A stretch of DNA of 64,000 nt from Streptomyces sp. CB02400 (GCF_001905725.1 NZ_LIWB01000006.1:1-64000); one strand, 5' to 3'. Counted from the first letter of the stretch, positions 54,323 through 63,523 are shown. Notes: generated by a model not told the origin, from the letters alone. Numbers and translations: made by a program.

Positions 54323-54346
54323 TTGTCGTTCCCGGAGGATGCCCCC

Positions 54347-55537
54347 ATGTCCGCGTCCGCGAAGTTGCCCCCCTTCGACCCCGCCGACCCCCTCGGCCTC
54401 GACGACCTGCTGGAGCCGGAGGACCTGGCTGTCCGGGACACCGTGCGCACCTGGGCCGCCGACCGGGTGCTCCCGTACGTCGCCGACTGGTACGAGAAGG
54501 GTGAGCTGCCCGGCATCCGGGAGCTGGCCCGGGAACTCGGCGGGATCGGCGCGCTCGGCATGTCCCTCGACGGCTACGGCTGCGCGGGCGCCAGCGCCGT
54601 CCAGTACGGGCTCGCCTGTCTGGAGCTGGAGGCGGCCGACTCCGGGATCCGCTCGCTGGTCTCCGTGCAGGGCTCGCTCGCCATGTACGCCATCCACCGC
54701 TTCGGCAGCGAGGAGCAGAAGCAGCGGTGGCTGCCGGAGATGGCGTCCGGCGAGGTCATCGGCTGCTTCGGGCTCACCGAACCCGACCACGGCTCCGACC
54801 CCGCCTCGATGCGCACCCACGCCAAGCGCGACGGCGGGGACTGGGTGCTGGGCGGGCGCAAGATGTGGATCACCAACGGCTCCGTGGCCGGGGTCGCCGT
54901 GGTGTGGGCGGGGACCGAGGACGGGATCCGCGGTTTCGTCGTGCCCACCGACGCCCCCGGCTTCTCGGCGCCCGAGATCAAGCACAAGTGGTCACTGCGC
55001 GCCTCCGTCACCAGCGAGCTGGTCCTCGACGACGTACGACTGCCCGCCGACGCCGTGCTGCCCGAGGTGACCGGTCTCAAGGGCCCGCTCAGTTGTCTCT
55101 CGCACGCCCGGTACGGGATCGTCTGGGGCGCGATGGGCGCCGCGCGGAGCTCCTTCGAGGCGGCGGTCGACTACGCGAAGTCGCGGGAGCAGTTCGGGCG
55201 GCCCATCGGCGGGTTCCAGCTGACCCAGGCCAAGCTCGCCGACATGGCGGTCGAACTGCACAAGGGGATTCTGCTCGCCCACCATCTGGGGCGGCGCATG
55301 GACGCCGGCCGCCTGCGTCCCGAGCAGGTCAGCTTCGGCAAGCTCAACAACGTCCGTGAGGCCATCGACATCTGCCGCACGGCGCGGACGATCCTCGGTG
55401 CCAACGGGATCTCGCTCGAGTACCCGGTGATGCGGCACGCGACCAACCTGGAGTCGGTGCTCACCTACGAGGGCACCGTGGAGATGCACCAGCTCGTGCT
55501 GGGCAAGGCGCTCACCGGGCTCGACGCCTTCCGGTGA
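54347..55537 (+). CDS. Acyl-CoA dehydrogenase (glutaryl-CoA dehydrogenase-like)
   Basis: 396 residues from the ATG at 54347, with GGAGG upstream. Motifs are GCFGLTEPDHGSDP (FAD/substrate region), WITNGSVAGVAVV, and the catalytic base Glu in TYEGTVEMHQLVLGKALTG. The short N-terminus and the DPLGLDDLLEPED start fit the glutaryl-CoA dehydrogenase branch. Flavoenzyme of lysine/tryptophan or acyl-CoA catabolism, cytosolic. Confidence 0.93.
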   Translation: MSASAKLPPFDPADPLGLDDLLEPEDLAVRDTVRTWAADRVLPYVADWYEKGELPGIRELARELGGIGALGMSLDGYGCAGASAVQYGLACLELEAADSGIRSLVSVQGSLAMYAIHRFGSEEQKQRWLPEMASGEVIGCFGLTEPDHGSDPASMRTHAKRDGGDWVLGGRKMWITNGSVAGVAVVWAGTEDGIRGFVVPTDAPGFSAPEIKHKWSLRASVTSELVLDDVRLPADAVLPEVTGLKGPLSCLSHARYGIVWGAMGAARSSFEAAVDYAKSREQFGRPIGGFQLTQAKLADMAVELHKGILLAHHLGRRMDAGRLRPEQVSFGKLNNVREAIDICRTARTILGANGISLEYPVMRHATNLESVLTYEGTVEMHQLVLGKALTGLDAFR

Positions 55538-55548
55538 GCCTCCGAGGG

Positions 55549-55573
55549 GGCAGGGCCGGCGAGCGGCCCTGCC
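55549..55573. terminator. Bidirectional terminator
   Basis: 10-bp arms 55549-55558 and 55564-55573 with a 5-base loop, abutting the stop of the minus-strand SepF-like gene. Confidence 0.75.
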
Positions 55574-56011
55574 TCAGCTCTGGTTGAAGAAGCCGTCCGA
55601 CCGGTGCGCGGCCGGATCACCGCTGACGACCTCGGTGTCGGCCGGGCTGAGCAGGAACACCCGGTTCGACACCCGCTCGATGGAACCGCGCAGACCGAAG
55701 ATCAGGCCCGCGGCGAAGTCGACGACGCGCTTGGCGTCGCCGGCGTCCATGGCCGTGAGGTTCATGATGACGGGAACGCCCTCGCGGAACAGCTCGCCGA
55801 TGGCGCGGGCGTCCCGGAAGCTGTCCGGGGTGACCGTGCCGATCCGGCGCCCCCTCTCCTCGGCGACGTCCGCGGCCACCTTGACCCGCGGATCGGTGAC
55901 CCAGGCCTCGCCGGGCTCGGTCCCGTCGGAGTAGTCGTCGTCGTAGTAACGCTCGTCTTCGTTGTCGTCGACGAGGCCGAGCCAGGCACTCGCCTTGCGT
56001 ACCGATCCCAT
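55574..56011 (-). CDS. SepF-like cell division protein (paralogue)
   Basis: 145 residues from the ATG at 56011. It starts [19 protein letters not shown], with an acidic Tyr/Asp stretch. The SepF core contains [43 protein letters not shown] and RVFLLSP. It is not in a division gene cluster, so it is a SepF paralogue. From memory, Streptomyces has such proteins (SflA/SflB) that work with or against SepF at FtsZ ladders. The N-terminus lacks the clear amphipathic helix of true SepF, though this is hard to judge by eye. Confidence 0.9.
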   Translation of the reverse strand: MGSVRKASAWLGLVDDNEDERYYDDDYSDGTEPGEAWVTDPRVKVAADVAEERGRRIGTVTPDSFRDARAIGELFREGVPVIMNLTAMDAGDAKRVVDFAAGLIFGLRGSIERVSNRVFLLSPADTEVVSGDPAAHRSDGFFNQS

Positions 56012-56302
56012 GGACGCCTCCTCTCACAGCGGTCTTGTCTGCTTTCCGCATCCCTATGGTCGTCCATGATGCGGACGTCGCGCCAAGTGGATAGACGCCG
56101 CGCGGGGGGTTTGTGACGGTACTGGTGCACAGCTCATCCGTCGAGAGTCCGGGTTTCCCAAGGGTCTTGGTGTAAACGGCTGCTGACTGTGAGTGAAATA
56201 TGATTCTTCCCGGCGTACGGGTGAGGAAGGGTGCGTACGGGTGAACACCGGGGCCGATACGATGCCGCCGCTGAACGTCGTACAACTGCACGGGGGAACG
56301 TC

Positions 56303-57463
56303 GTGTTCGGAATGGTCAGGCCGTGTCGGCACCGGCTCGGGGAGAAGCTCACCGCCCAGTGGATGGCCCATCTGTGCGGGCTGTGCCTCGCGTTGCGCGG
56401 GGACCACGGGCAGCTCGCGCGGATCGTCACCAACTACGACGGACTCCTCGTATCCGTCCTGACGGAGGCTCAGGCGGAACGCCCGGACGCGGGACGGCGC
56501 ACCGCGGGACCGTGCCCGCTGCGCGGTATGCGCACCGCGTCCGTCGCGCACGGTGAGGGCGCGCGGCTCGCGGCGGCCGTCTCCCTCGTCCTCGCCTCCG
56601 CCAAGGTGCGCGACCATGTCGCCGACGGCGACGGGATGCTGGCGCGCAGGCCGGTCGCGCTCGCCGCGCGGCGGGTCGCCGCGAGCTGGGACCGGGCGGG
56701 CGCGCGGACCGGTTCGGACGTCGGGTTCGACACCGCCGTCCTCGTCGACGCCGTGGACCGGCAGACCGGCATCGAGACCCTCGCCGGGCCCGGCACCCCG
56801 ATCCTCACCGTCACCGAGCCGACCGAGACCGCGACGTCCGCGGCCTTCGCGCACACCGCGGTGCTGGCCGGCCGGCCGCGCAACGCCGTACCGCTCGCGG
56901 AGGCCGGACGCCTCTTCGGGCGCCTCGCGCATCTCCTGGACGCCGTGGAGGACCGGGAGGCCGACGCCGCCTCGGGCGCCTGGAACCCGCTCACCGCCAC
57001 CGGGACCCCGCTGGAGGAGGCCCGCCGGCTCGCCGACGACGCGGTGCACGGCATCCGGCTCGCCCTGCGCGAGGTGGAGTTCACCGACGGCGGTCTCGCG
57101 CACCGGCTGCTCGTCCATGAATTGCCCAACTCCGTCCATCGCGCCTTCGGTACGGTCTCCTGTGCCCACGGAACCGGCCCCTACGCGCCTCCCGGCACCC
57201 CCGGTGGTCCACTGCCTCCCGAGCCGCCGCGCCGCGACCGGCGCGGACTGCTGGCCGGCTGTGCCGTGTGGCTGGGGCTCGCCTGCACCTGCCAGTTGTG
57301 CTGCGGCACCTACGACGACCCCTGGAGCCGGGAGCAGAAGCAGGGGCCCTGCGCCAACTGCGACTGCAGCGGGTGCGGCGACTGCTGCAACTGCTGTGAG
57401 TGCTGCAACTGCTGCGGTGAGGACGGGTGCTGCGACGGCTGCGACTGCGGCTGCGACTGCTGA
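56303..57463 (+). CDS. DUF5685-like protein with cysteine-rich tail
   Basis: 386 residues from the GTG at 56303, with GGGGGAA upstream. The N-terminus has FGMVRPC and HLCGLCLALRGDHGQ, the recognisable family core with CxxC. The middle is helical. One hydrophobic segment (LLAGCAVWLGLACTCQLC) near residue 320 is followed by a tail dominated by Cys in CC, CxC and CxxC spacings: about 23 Cys in the last 75 residues, ending in Cys. It looks metal-binding. The biochemical role is unknown; the N-terminal Cys and tail may form one site. Confidence 0.85.
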   Translation: MFGMVRPCRHRLGEKLTAQWMAHLCGLCLALRGDHGQLARIVTNYDGLLVSVLTEAQAERPDAGRRTAGPCPLRGMRTASVAHGEGARLAAAVSLVLASAKVRDHVADGDGMLARRPVALAARRVAASWDRAGARTGSDVGFDTAVLVDAVDRQTGIETLAGPGTPILTVTEPTETATSAAFAHTAVLAGRPRNAVPLAEAGRLFGRLAHLLDAVEDREADAASGAWNPLTATGTPLEEARRLADDAVHGIRLALREVEFTDGGLAHRLLVHELPNSVHRAFGTVSCAHGTGPYAPPGTPGGPLPPEPPRRDRRGLLAGCAVWLGLACTCQLCCGTYDDPWSREQKQGPCANCDCSGCGDCCNCCECCNCCGEDGCCDGCDCGCDC

Positions 57464-57773
57464 CGGACCGGCTATCCGGAGGGGCGAGTTCCGGACACCG
57501 TGCGGCTGTTCGACCGGCCGTGACGCCTGCGCGATGCGGGTGTGACCACGGGTAACGCGATCCCGCGGGCGGACCAAATCTCATAGAAGGTTCAAAGGTT
57601 GACGGCCAAAAGGCACCCTTGCGCCGAACGGTCGGTCGGCCGAATACTCGCTTCCCACAGCGCTTGTCAGGGGCACGGCGTGTTCGGAATCCGGGCGCCC
57701 GGCTCCCTGGCTGCGCCTCACGGGCCCACAAACCCCACGAGGGCCCCCTACTTCCTTTGTGGAGGAACGAGAA
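57464..57773. promoter_or_regulatory. Upstream region of first protease
   Basis: 310 bp with no gene. A TTGACG at 57599-57604 could be a -35 element, and GGAGGAACGAGAA immediately before 57774 is a strong ribosome-binding site. Confidence 0.4.
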
Positions 57774-58679
57774 GTGAGGATCAAGCGCACCACCCCCCGC
57801 AGCGGCATCTCGAGACGGACTCGGCTGATCGCCGTAGCCACCGGCTTCGTGGCCGCCGCCGCGATCGTGGTCCCCAGCGCGAACGCGGCCGAGACCCCCA
57901 CCACCTTCAGCTCCGCCGAACTCAAGAGCGTGAGCGGCTCGGTGCTGGAGGCCGACGTCCCGGGCACCGCCTGGGCCGTCGACAGCAAGACCAACCGGGT
58001 GCTGCTCACCGTCGACAGCACCGTCTCCCAGGCCGAGATCAACAAGATCAAGCAGCAGGCCGGGGACGACGCCGCCGCGATCACCGTCAAGCGCACCCCG
58101 GGCAAGATCAGCAAGCTCATACAGGGCGGCGACGCCATCTACGCGAGCAGCTGGCGCTGCTCCCTCGGCTTCAACGTCCGCAGCAGCAGCGGTGCCGAGT
58201 ACTTCCTGACCGCCGGTCACTGCACCGACGGCGCGGGCACCTGGTACTCCAACTCCGGGCGCACCTCGGTCATCGGCTCGACGGCCGGGTCCAGCTTCCC
58301 GGGCAACGACTACGGCATCGTCCGGTACACCGGGTCCGTCAGCCGGCCCGGCACCGCGAACGGCGTGGACATCACCCGCGCGGCCACCCCGAGCGTGGGC
58401 ACCACCGTCATCCGCGACGGCTCCACCACCGGCACCCACAGCGGCCGGGTCACCGCCCTGAACGCCACCGTCAACTACGGTGGCGGCGACGTCGTCGGCG
58501 GGCTGATCCAGACCACGGTCTGCGCCGAGCCCGGCGACTCCGGTGGCGCGCTCTACGGCAGCAACGGCACCGCGTACGGTCTCACCTCCGGCGGCAGCGG
58601 CAACTGCTCCTCCGGCGGTACGACCTTCTTCCAGCCGGTCACGGAGGCCCTGAGCGCCTACGGCGTCAGCGTCTACTAG
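57774..58679 (+). CDS. Secreted S1-family serine protease, streptogrisin type (copy 1)
   Basis: 301 residues from the GTG at 57774, directly after GGAGG. Signal peptide about 1-38, a propeptide of about 75 residues ([18 protein letters not shown]...), then the mature chymotrypsin-fold protease. Triad: His in LTAGHCT, Asp in NDYGIV, Ser in [11 protein letters not shown]. Four mature Cys can form the two usual disulfides. Secreted and self-activating. Confidence 0.95.
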   Translation: MRIKRTTPRSGISRRTRLIAVATGFVAAAAIVVPSANAAETPTTFSSAELKSVSGSVLEADVPGTAWAVDSKTNRVLLTVDSTVSQAEINKIKQQAGDDAAAITVKRTPGKISKLIQGGDAIYASSWRCSLGFNVRSSSGAEYFLTAGHCTDGAGTWYSNSGRTSVIGSTAGSSFPGNDYGIVRYTGSVSRPGTANGVDITRAATPSVGTTVIRDGSTTGTHSGRVTALNATVNYGGGDVVGGLIQTTVCAEPGDSGGALYGSNGTAYGLTSGGSGNCSSGGTTFFQPVTEALSAYGVSVY

Positions 58680-58747
58680 GAGCGGCCCGCCGGGACCGGC
58701 CGGCACCACCGGTCCCACGGTTCCCACCTCGCAGCCGGCAGCACCAC

Positions 58748-58780
58748 GAGCCCCCGCACGCGATCGCCGTGCGGGGGCTC
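58748..58780 (+). terminator. Terminator after protease copy 1
   Basis: Perfect 13-bp arms (58748-58760 and 58768-58780), about 70 bp after the stop. Confidence 0.85.
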
Positions 58781-59102
58781 ACCCTTGCCGCGGGCACGAG
58801 AGGTCGAATTCAAGCCAAGGCGGAATCCCGCGTACCGTACCGCCGGTTACTCCCTCGTAGCGTTTGCAGTGCGAACCGCCCTACGTGTCCATGACCTGTC
58901 AGGACATAGGGGGCGCACGGCCGTTGTCGTACGCGCGTCCTGAAGTCGACCTTGTGTGCTCCCTGTGGGGTTCGGAAGAGTAGGCGCCGTTCGACCGGCA
59001 CGGGCGTGGCTTCTTCTGTGTTCTGCCCCCGTCGCCGTACACCTTCCGGTCCGATGAGGTCCCCACAACCTCCCGGGCCGTCCCCCCACAGGAGGACGTG
59101 AG
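58781..59102. promoter_or_regulatory. Upstream region of second protease
   Basis: 322 bp with no gene. It includes a small inverted repeat (CCTGTCAGG, about 58893) and ends in GGAGGACGTGAG before the TTG start. Confidence 0.4.
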
Positions 59103-60185
59103 TTGAAGCACCGACGCATACCCGGGCGACGTGCGGTCATGGCGGGTGCGGGCATCGCCGCACTGGCCGCCGGCGCGGTCACCTTCCAGACTGCGAACGC
59201 CAGCGAGGTCCCGGCGGACTCCGCGCCCCGGACCCTCTCGATCGGAGCGGCCGGAAAGCTCGCCTCGACGCTCGCCCAGGACCTGGGCGCCGACGCGGCG
59301 GGAACGTACTACGACGCGAAGAACAAGGCCCTCGTGGTGAACGTGCTCGACGAGGCCGCCGCCGAGGCCGTCGAGTCGGCCGGTGCCGAGGCGAGAGTCG
59401 TGGCGAACTCCCTCGCCGAGCTGAAGAGCGCGCGCACCACCCTCGAACAGGACGCCACCATTCCGGGCACCGCCTGGGTGACCGATCCGACCACCAACAA
59501 GGTCGTCGTCACCGCGGACCGTACGGTCTCCGAGGCCGAGTGGGCCAAGCTGACGAAGGTCGTCGACTCCCTCGGCGCCAAGGCCGAACTCCAGCGCACC
59601 AAGGGCGAGTACAAGCCCTTCGTCGCGGGCGGCGACGCCATCACCGGCAACGGCGGGCGCTGCTCGCTCGGCTTCAACGTGACCAAGGGCGGCGAGCCGC
59701 ACTTCCTCACCGCCGGGCACTGCACCGAGGGGATCTCCACCTGGTCGGACTCCTCGGGCACCGTGATCGGCGAGAACGCGGACTCCAGCTTCCCGGGCGA
59801 CGACTACGGCCTGGTCAAGTACACCGCCGACGTCGCCCACCCGAGCGAGGTGAACCTCTACGACGGCTCCACACAGGCGATCTCCGGCGCCGCCGAGGCC
59901 ACCGTCGGCATGCAGGTGACCCGCAGCGGCTCCACGACCCAGGTGCACTCCGGCACGGTCACCGGTCTGGACGCCACCGTGAACTACGGCAACGGCGACA
60001 TCGTCAACGGTCTCATCCAGACCGACGTGTGCGCCGAGCCCGGCGACAGCGGCGGCTCGCTCTTCTCGGGCGGCAGCGCGGTCGGCCTCACCTCCGGCGG
60101 CAGCGGCGACTGCACCTCGGGCGGTACGACCTTCTTCCAGCCGGTGACGGAGGCCCTCTCGGCGACCGGCACCCAGATCGGCTGA
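59103..60185 (+). CDS. Secreted S1-family serine protease, streptogrisin type (copy 2)
   Basis: 360 residues from the TTG at 59103, after GGAGG. The signal peptide contains [17 protein letters not shown]. The propeptide (about 35-175) is longer than in copy 1, with an alpha-lytic-protease-type prodomain. Triad: His in LTAGHCT, Asp in DDYGLV, Ser in [11 protein letters not shown]. The mature part closely parallels copy 1, so the pair probably arose by duplication. Confidence 0.95.
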   Translation: MKHRRIPGRRAVMAGAGIAALAAGAVTFQTANASEVPADSAPRTLSIGAAGKLASTLAQDLGADAAGTYYDAKNKALVVNVLDEAAAEAVESAGAEARVVANSLAELKSARTTLEQDATIPGTAWVTDPTTNKVVVTADRTVSEAEWAKLTKVVDSLGAKAELQRTKGEYKPFVAGGDAITGNGGRCSLGFNVTKGGEPHFLTAGHCTEGISTWSDSSGTVIGENADSSFPGDDYGLVKYTADVAHPSEVNLYDGSTQAISGAAEATVGMQVTRSGSTTQVHSGTVTGLDATVNYGNGDIVNGLIQTDVCAEPGDSGGSLFSGGSAVGLTSGGSGDCTSGGTTFFQPVTEALSATGTQIG

Positions 60186-60200
60186 AGCCCGCCTCCTACG

Positions 60201-60236
60201 ACCGGCCCGTTCCTCCGCGCGGAGGAACGGGCCGGT
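60201..60236. terminator. Bidirectional terminator
   Basis: Perfect 16-bp arms (60201-60216 and 60221-60236) around GCGC, between convergent protease and cupin genes. Confidence 0.9.
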
Positions 60237-60237
60237 C

Positions 60238-60612
60238 TCAGTTGGCCCACGGCGGCACCACGCGCGTGCCGTCGGCCAGGGTCGCCTCCAGGCCGCGGGA
60301 GGTGGTGACCCAGGAGACGGCGACCTCGGTGGCCGGGTTCTCGACGGCGAGGGTCGCGCCGGAGTTGATGATCACCGTGTCGCCGGCGGTGACGCGGTGA
60401 GCGGTCCCGTCGAGGGTGATCAGCAGCTCGCCGGAGAGCAGATGGAAGATCTCCTCCCGGCTGACGGTGTGCGCGGGCGCCCTCGTACCGGCGGGAATCT
60501 CGCCTCGCCAGGCGCACAGCTCCTTGCTGCCGGTCGAGGAAGTGGCGTACGAGACGAAACGGGCGCCGTGCATCTCGTGGACGACGGCATCGGACGGGCG
60601 GACGACGGGCAC
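60238..60612 (-). CDS. Cupin-domain protein
   Basis: 124 residues from the GTG at 60612, with GGAGGAGACC upstream. Single cupin: motif 1 in AHTVSREEIFHLLSGELLITLDG, motif 2 in GDTVIINSGATLAVEN. His/Glu ligands are in H-T-V-S-R-E-E, so metal binding is possible. It is divergent from the MarR regulator across the triple operator, so probably its main target. Confidence 0.88.
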   Translation of the reverse strand: MPVVRPSDAVVHEMHGARFVSYATSSTGSKELCAWRGEIPAGTRAPAHTVSREEIFHLLSGELLITLDGTAHRVTAGDTVIINSGATLAVENPATEVAVSWVTTSRGLEATLADGTRVVPPWAN

Positions 60613-60630
60613 GACGGTCTCCTCCAGTAG

Positions 60631-60685
60631 TCAAGTAACTTGACTATATGGTCAAGCATCTTGACTATTTCGTCAAGGTGCTTGA
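60631..60685. promoter_or_regulatory. Three phased TCAAG-N3-CTTGA operators
   Basis: Perfect 13-bp palindromes at 60631-60643, 60652-60664 and 60673-60685, each TCAAG-NNN-CTTGA, spaced exactly 21 bp apart (two helical turns). They lie between the divergent cupin and MarR starts and are AT-richer than the surroundings. Very likely MarR binding sites giving cooperative repression of both genes. Confidence 0.88.
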
Positions 60686-60693
60686 ATTTCCCC

Positions 60694-61140
60694 GTGCAGA
60701 ACTCCGAGGCCGTCACCCTGTCCGCCGCCCTGCTCGCCGTCGCCGGCGAGCTCACCCAGCGCATCCATGACGGGGTGGTCGCCCGCGGCTTCGAGGGGGT
60801 GCGGCCCGCGCACGGTTTCGCCTTCACCCGGCTCGCCCCGGACGGCGCGACGGTCACCGACCTCGCGGTCCACCTCGGGGTGACCAAGCAGGCCGCGAGC
60901 CAGCTCGTCGACGAGCTGGTGCGCAAGGGGTACGCCGAGCGGCGCCCGCACCCCGCGGACGCGCGGGCCCGGCTCGTCGTGCTGACCGAGGCGGGGTGGG
61001 CCTGCACCCGGGCGGCCGAGGAGGCGGCGGCGGAGGCCGTACGGGCCTGGGGTGAAGTGCTGGGGGAGGGGGAGGTGCGCGAACTGGCGCGGAAGCTGCT
61101 GCGCATCGCGCCCGACGGGCCGATTCGCCCCGTTTGGTGA
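60694..61140 (+). CDS. MarR-family transcriptional regulator
   Basis: 148 residues from the GTG at 60694. An upstream in-frame start at 60640 would lie inside the operators and is rejected. The winged helix-turn-helix is VTDLAVHLGVTKQAASQLVDELVRKGYAERRPHP with wing RPHPADARARLVVLT. Autoregulation through the three palindromes is inferred. No strong ribosome-binding site, so translation may start near the 5' end of the mRNA. Confidence 0.92.
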   Translation: MQNSEAVTLSAALLAVAGELTQRIHDGVVARGFEGVRPAHGFAFTRLAPDGATVTDLAVHLGVTKQAASQLVDELVRKGYAERRPHPADARARLVVLTEAGWACTRAAEEAAAEAVRAWGEVLGEGEVRELARKLLRIAPDGPIRPVW

Positions 61141-61314
61141 CGCCGTATCAGGTCCGGGCGTATCGCCGCCGGTTGACACCGGAAGTTTTTACCGACGCGT
61201 AACTTCCCAGTTTTACTACTCGCCCGTAACTTGACGGGTGAACAGCGTCCTCGTGATCCGGATCACAGGGAGTAAGGCCCCCACCCTTCCCCCGTACCGC
61301 AAGGAGATCACGCG

Positions 61315-62175
61315 ATGCTGCCCTGGAAGCGAGTGATCAGACCCATCGCCGCGCTGCTGCTGGCCGCGGGCCTCACCCTCCCCACCGCCGCCGGCGCCCA
61401 CGCCGCCACCGCGCCCGGCTCGGGCTGGAACGACTGGTCCTGCGAGCCCTCCGCCGCCCACCCCCGCCCCGTCGTCCTGGTCCACGGCACCTTCGGCAAC
61501 TCGGTCGACAACTGGCTGGGCCTCGCGCCCTATCTGAAGCACCGCGGCTACTGCGTCTTCTCCCTCGACTACGGACAGCTCCCCGGCGTCCCCCTCTTCC
61601 ACGGCCTCGGCCCCACCGAGAAGTCCGCCGAACAGCTCGACGCCTTCGTCGACGAGGTGCTCGCCGCCACCGGTGCCGCCGAGGCCGACCTCGTCGGTCA
61701 CTCCCAGGGCGGCATGATGCCGCGCCACTACCTCAAGTTCCTCGGCGGAGCCGAAGAGGTGAACGCCCTCGTCGGCATCGCGCCCAGCAACCACGGCACC
61801 ACCCTCGGCGGCCTCACCCGGCTGCTGCCGTACTTCCCCGGCGCGGAGGACCTGCTGAGCGAGGCCACCCCCGCCCTCGCCGACCAGGTCGCCGGCTCCG
61901 ACTTCCTCACCAGGCTCAACGAGGGCGGCGACACCGTGCCCGGCGTCCGCTACACCGTCATCGCCACCCGGTACGACGAGGTCGTCACCCCCTACCGCAA
62001 CGGGTTCCTGACCGGACCGGACGTGCGCAACGTCCTGCTCCAGGACCTCTGCCCGCTCGACCTGTCGGAGCACCTGGCGATCGGACTGTTCGACCGGGTC
62101 GCCTTCCACGAGGTGGCCAACGCCCTCGACCCGGCCCACGCCGAGCCCACCACCTGCGCCTCCGTGTTCGACTGA
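61315..62175 (+). CDS. Secreted lipase, class 2 type
   Basis: 286 residues from the ATG at 61315, with AAGGAG upstream. Signal peptide about 1-31 (ending AGAHAA). The oxyanion region is VVLVHGTFGNSVDNW, the nucleophile elbow is VGHSQGG, an acidic residue lies in TRYDEVVTPY, and a His in LSEHLAIGLFD. Alpha/beta-hydrolase secreted as a triacylglycerol lipase or esterase. The region 61141-61314 holds its promoter and no gene. Confidence 0.93.
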   Translation: MLPWKRVIRPIAALLLAAGLTLPTAAGAHAATAPGSGWNDWSCEPSAAHPRPVVLVHGTFGNSVDNWLGLAPYLKHRGYCVFSLDYGQLPGVPLFHGLGPTEKSAEQLDAFVDEVLAATGAAEADLVGHSQGGMMPRHYLKFLGGAEEVNALVGIAPSNHGTTLGGLTRLLPYFPGAEDLLSEATPALADQVAGSDFLTRLNEGGDTVPGVRYTVIATRYDEVVTPYRNGFLTGPDVRNVLLQDLCPLDLSEHLAIGLFDRVAFHEVANALDPAHAEPTTCASVFD

Positions 62176-62199
62176 CACGTGTACACGCGGATGCGCGCA

Positions 62200-62240
62200 T
62201 CGGGGCCCTGTCCGGCCTGAGCCGCCGGACAGGGCCCCGA
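62200..62240. terminator. Bidirectional terminator
   Basis: Perfect 17-bp arms (62200-62216 and 62224-62240), between convergent lipase and LPMO genes. Confidence 0.9.
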
Positions 62241-62247
62241 GAGGGGT

Positions 62248-63324
62248 TCAGCGGCCGTGCCGCCCGGTCGCCGCGCGCCGCCGCGCGGAGGCGAACAGCG
62301 CCGCCGAGCCGAGCGCCAGCGCCGCGGCGCCGCCGACCATCAGGTACGGGGTGTTGCCGTCGCCGCCGGTCTCCGCGAGGTTCTGCGACGACCCCGCCGC
62401 CTTCACCTGGTTGCCGGTGGTGCCGTCGTCGGCGGCCTCCGGGGTGGTGCCGTCGTCCGCCGCGGTCGGCTCCGCCGAGGTGTGGGGGTCGTCGTCGCCG
62501 TGCCCGTGGTTCTCGACGGTCGACTTGTCGGCGCCGGCCTCGATCTGCTCCTCGGACGGGGCGGAGGCGGCCGGTGCCGGGGCGGCCTCCTTCGGGGTGT
62601 CGCCCGAGCCGGCGGCCTCACCGCCGCTGCCGGCCTCGTCCCCGTCTGTCCGGGACCCGCCCGTCTGGTCCCCACCCGCCTGGGACCCGCCGCCGAACGT
62701 GACGTCCGAGCAGGAGTAGAACGCCTCCGGGCTGTCCGACCGCTGCCAGACCGCGTACAGCAGCTGCTTGCCGGAGCGCTCGGGGAGGGTGCCGGCGAAC
62801 GTGTAGAAGCCGCCCGAGGCGGCCGGGTCGGTGGAGGTCGCCACCGGGTTCGCCAGGTCCAGGTCGTCCCAGGCCAGCGGCTGCGACGGGTCGTAGCCGG
62901 GCTTGGTGATGTACACCTTGAAGGTCCCCTTGTGCGGGGCGGTCACGCGGTACTTGAAGGTGTACGAACCGCTGCTCACGCTCGTCGCCGGCCAGTCGGC
63001 GCGGGCCAGGTCGAGCCCCTTGAACGCCTCGTTGCCGGCGCTGCACAGCTTGCCGTCGGGGATGAGCTCCTGGTGGCGTCCGCCGGCGTCGCCGATGCGG
63101 ATGCCGTTCCAGTCGTACAGCGCCTGGGTGCCGCCGGCCGCGACCGCCGCCTTGCACGCCGCCGACTTCGGGCTCTCCGGGCCCTCGGCGTAGCACTGCG
63201 AGACCCGGCTGACCGGGTCGCCCATCGAGCCGTGCGCGGACGCCGGCGTGGCGGACAGCCCGGTCAGGGCGAGCGGAACGAGACCGACGGCGGTGGCGAC
63301 AGCGGCCTTGCGGCGTGCGGGCAT
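62248..63324 (-). CDS. AA10 lytic polysaccharide monooxygenase with LAETG wall-sorting signal
   Basis: 358 residues from the ATG at 63324. Signal peptide ends at residue 30, so the mature chain starts with His31 (HGSMGDP), the first ligand of the copper His-brace. His131 in TAPHKGTFKVYIT is the second and AFYSCSD supplies the axial Phe. Residues about 215-310 are a Gly/Ser/Asp-rich spacer. LAETG at 316-320, a hydrophobic helix and an Arg-rich tail form a class E sortase signal. It should be covalently bound to the wall. From memory, this resembles LpmP of S. coelicolor (SCO1734). Confidence 0.93.
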   Translation of the reverse strand: MPARRKAAVATAVGLVPLALTGLSATPASAHGSMGDPVSRVSQCYAEGPESPKSAACKAAVAAGGTQALYDWNGIRIGDAGGRHQELIPDGKLCSAGNEAFKGLDLARADWPATSVSSGSYTFKYRVTAPHKGTFKVYITKPGYDPSQPLAWDDLDLANPVATSTDPAASGGFYTFAGTLPERSGKQLLYAVWQRSDSPEAFYSCSDVTFGGGSQAGGDQTGGSRTDGDEAGSGGEAAGSGDTPKEAAPAPAASAPSEEQIEAGADKSTVENHGHGDDDPHTSAEPTAADDGTTPEAADDGTTGNQVKAAGSSQNLAETGGDGNTPYLMVGGAAALALGSAALFASARRRAATGRHGR

Positions 63325-63523
63325 GGTGCAGCAACTCCTCGACAGCGATCACTGGATCGGGTGGGGGGTGATGAATCCCGTGGGGGGGGTGGCTCAGAAA
63401 CTAGCCCCCCGAACCAGCGGAATCGCCTGTCGAAGGCCGCGGAGAGAGATCCTTATGGCCGCGTTAAGGGAGTGCTCAGGCTGGGATCAGGTAGGTGCCC
63501 GGATCGGGCGGGTGTCCGGACGG

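Larger units (their letters stand above)
53961..54346. promoter_or_regulatory. Repeat-rich region between the MFS and acyl-CoA dehydrogenase genes
   Basis: 386 bp without a credible gene. It holds a short direct repeat with GTCCGCGCGCGGTCCT (54045 and 54083 areas), a diverged 43-bp tandem duplication (54157-54242), the palindrome AGAGGTG-CACCTCT at 54207-54220, and a TetR-size palindrome at 54306-54322. Confidence 0.55.
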
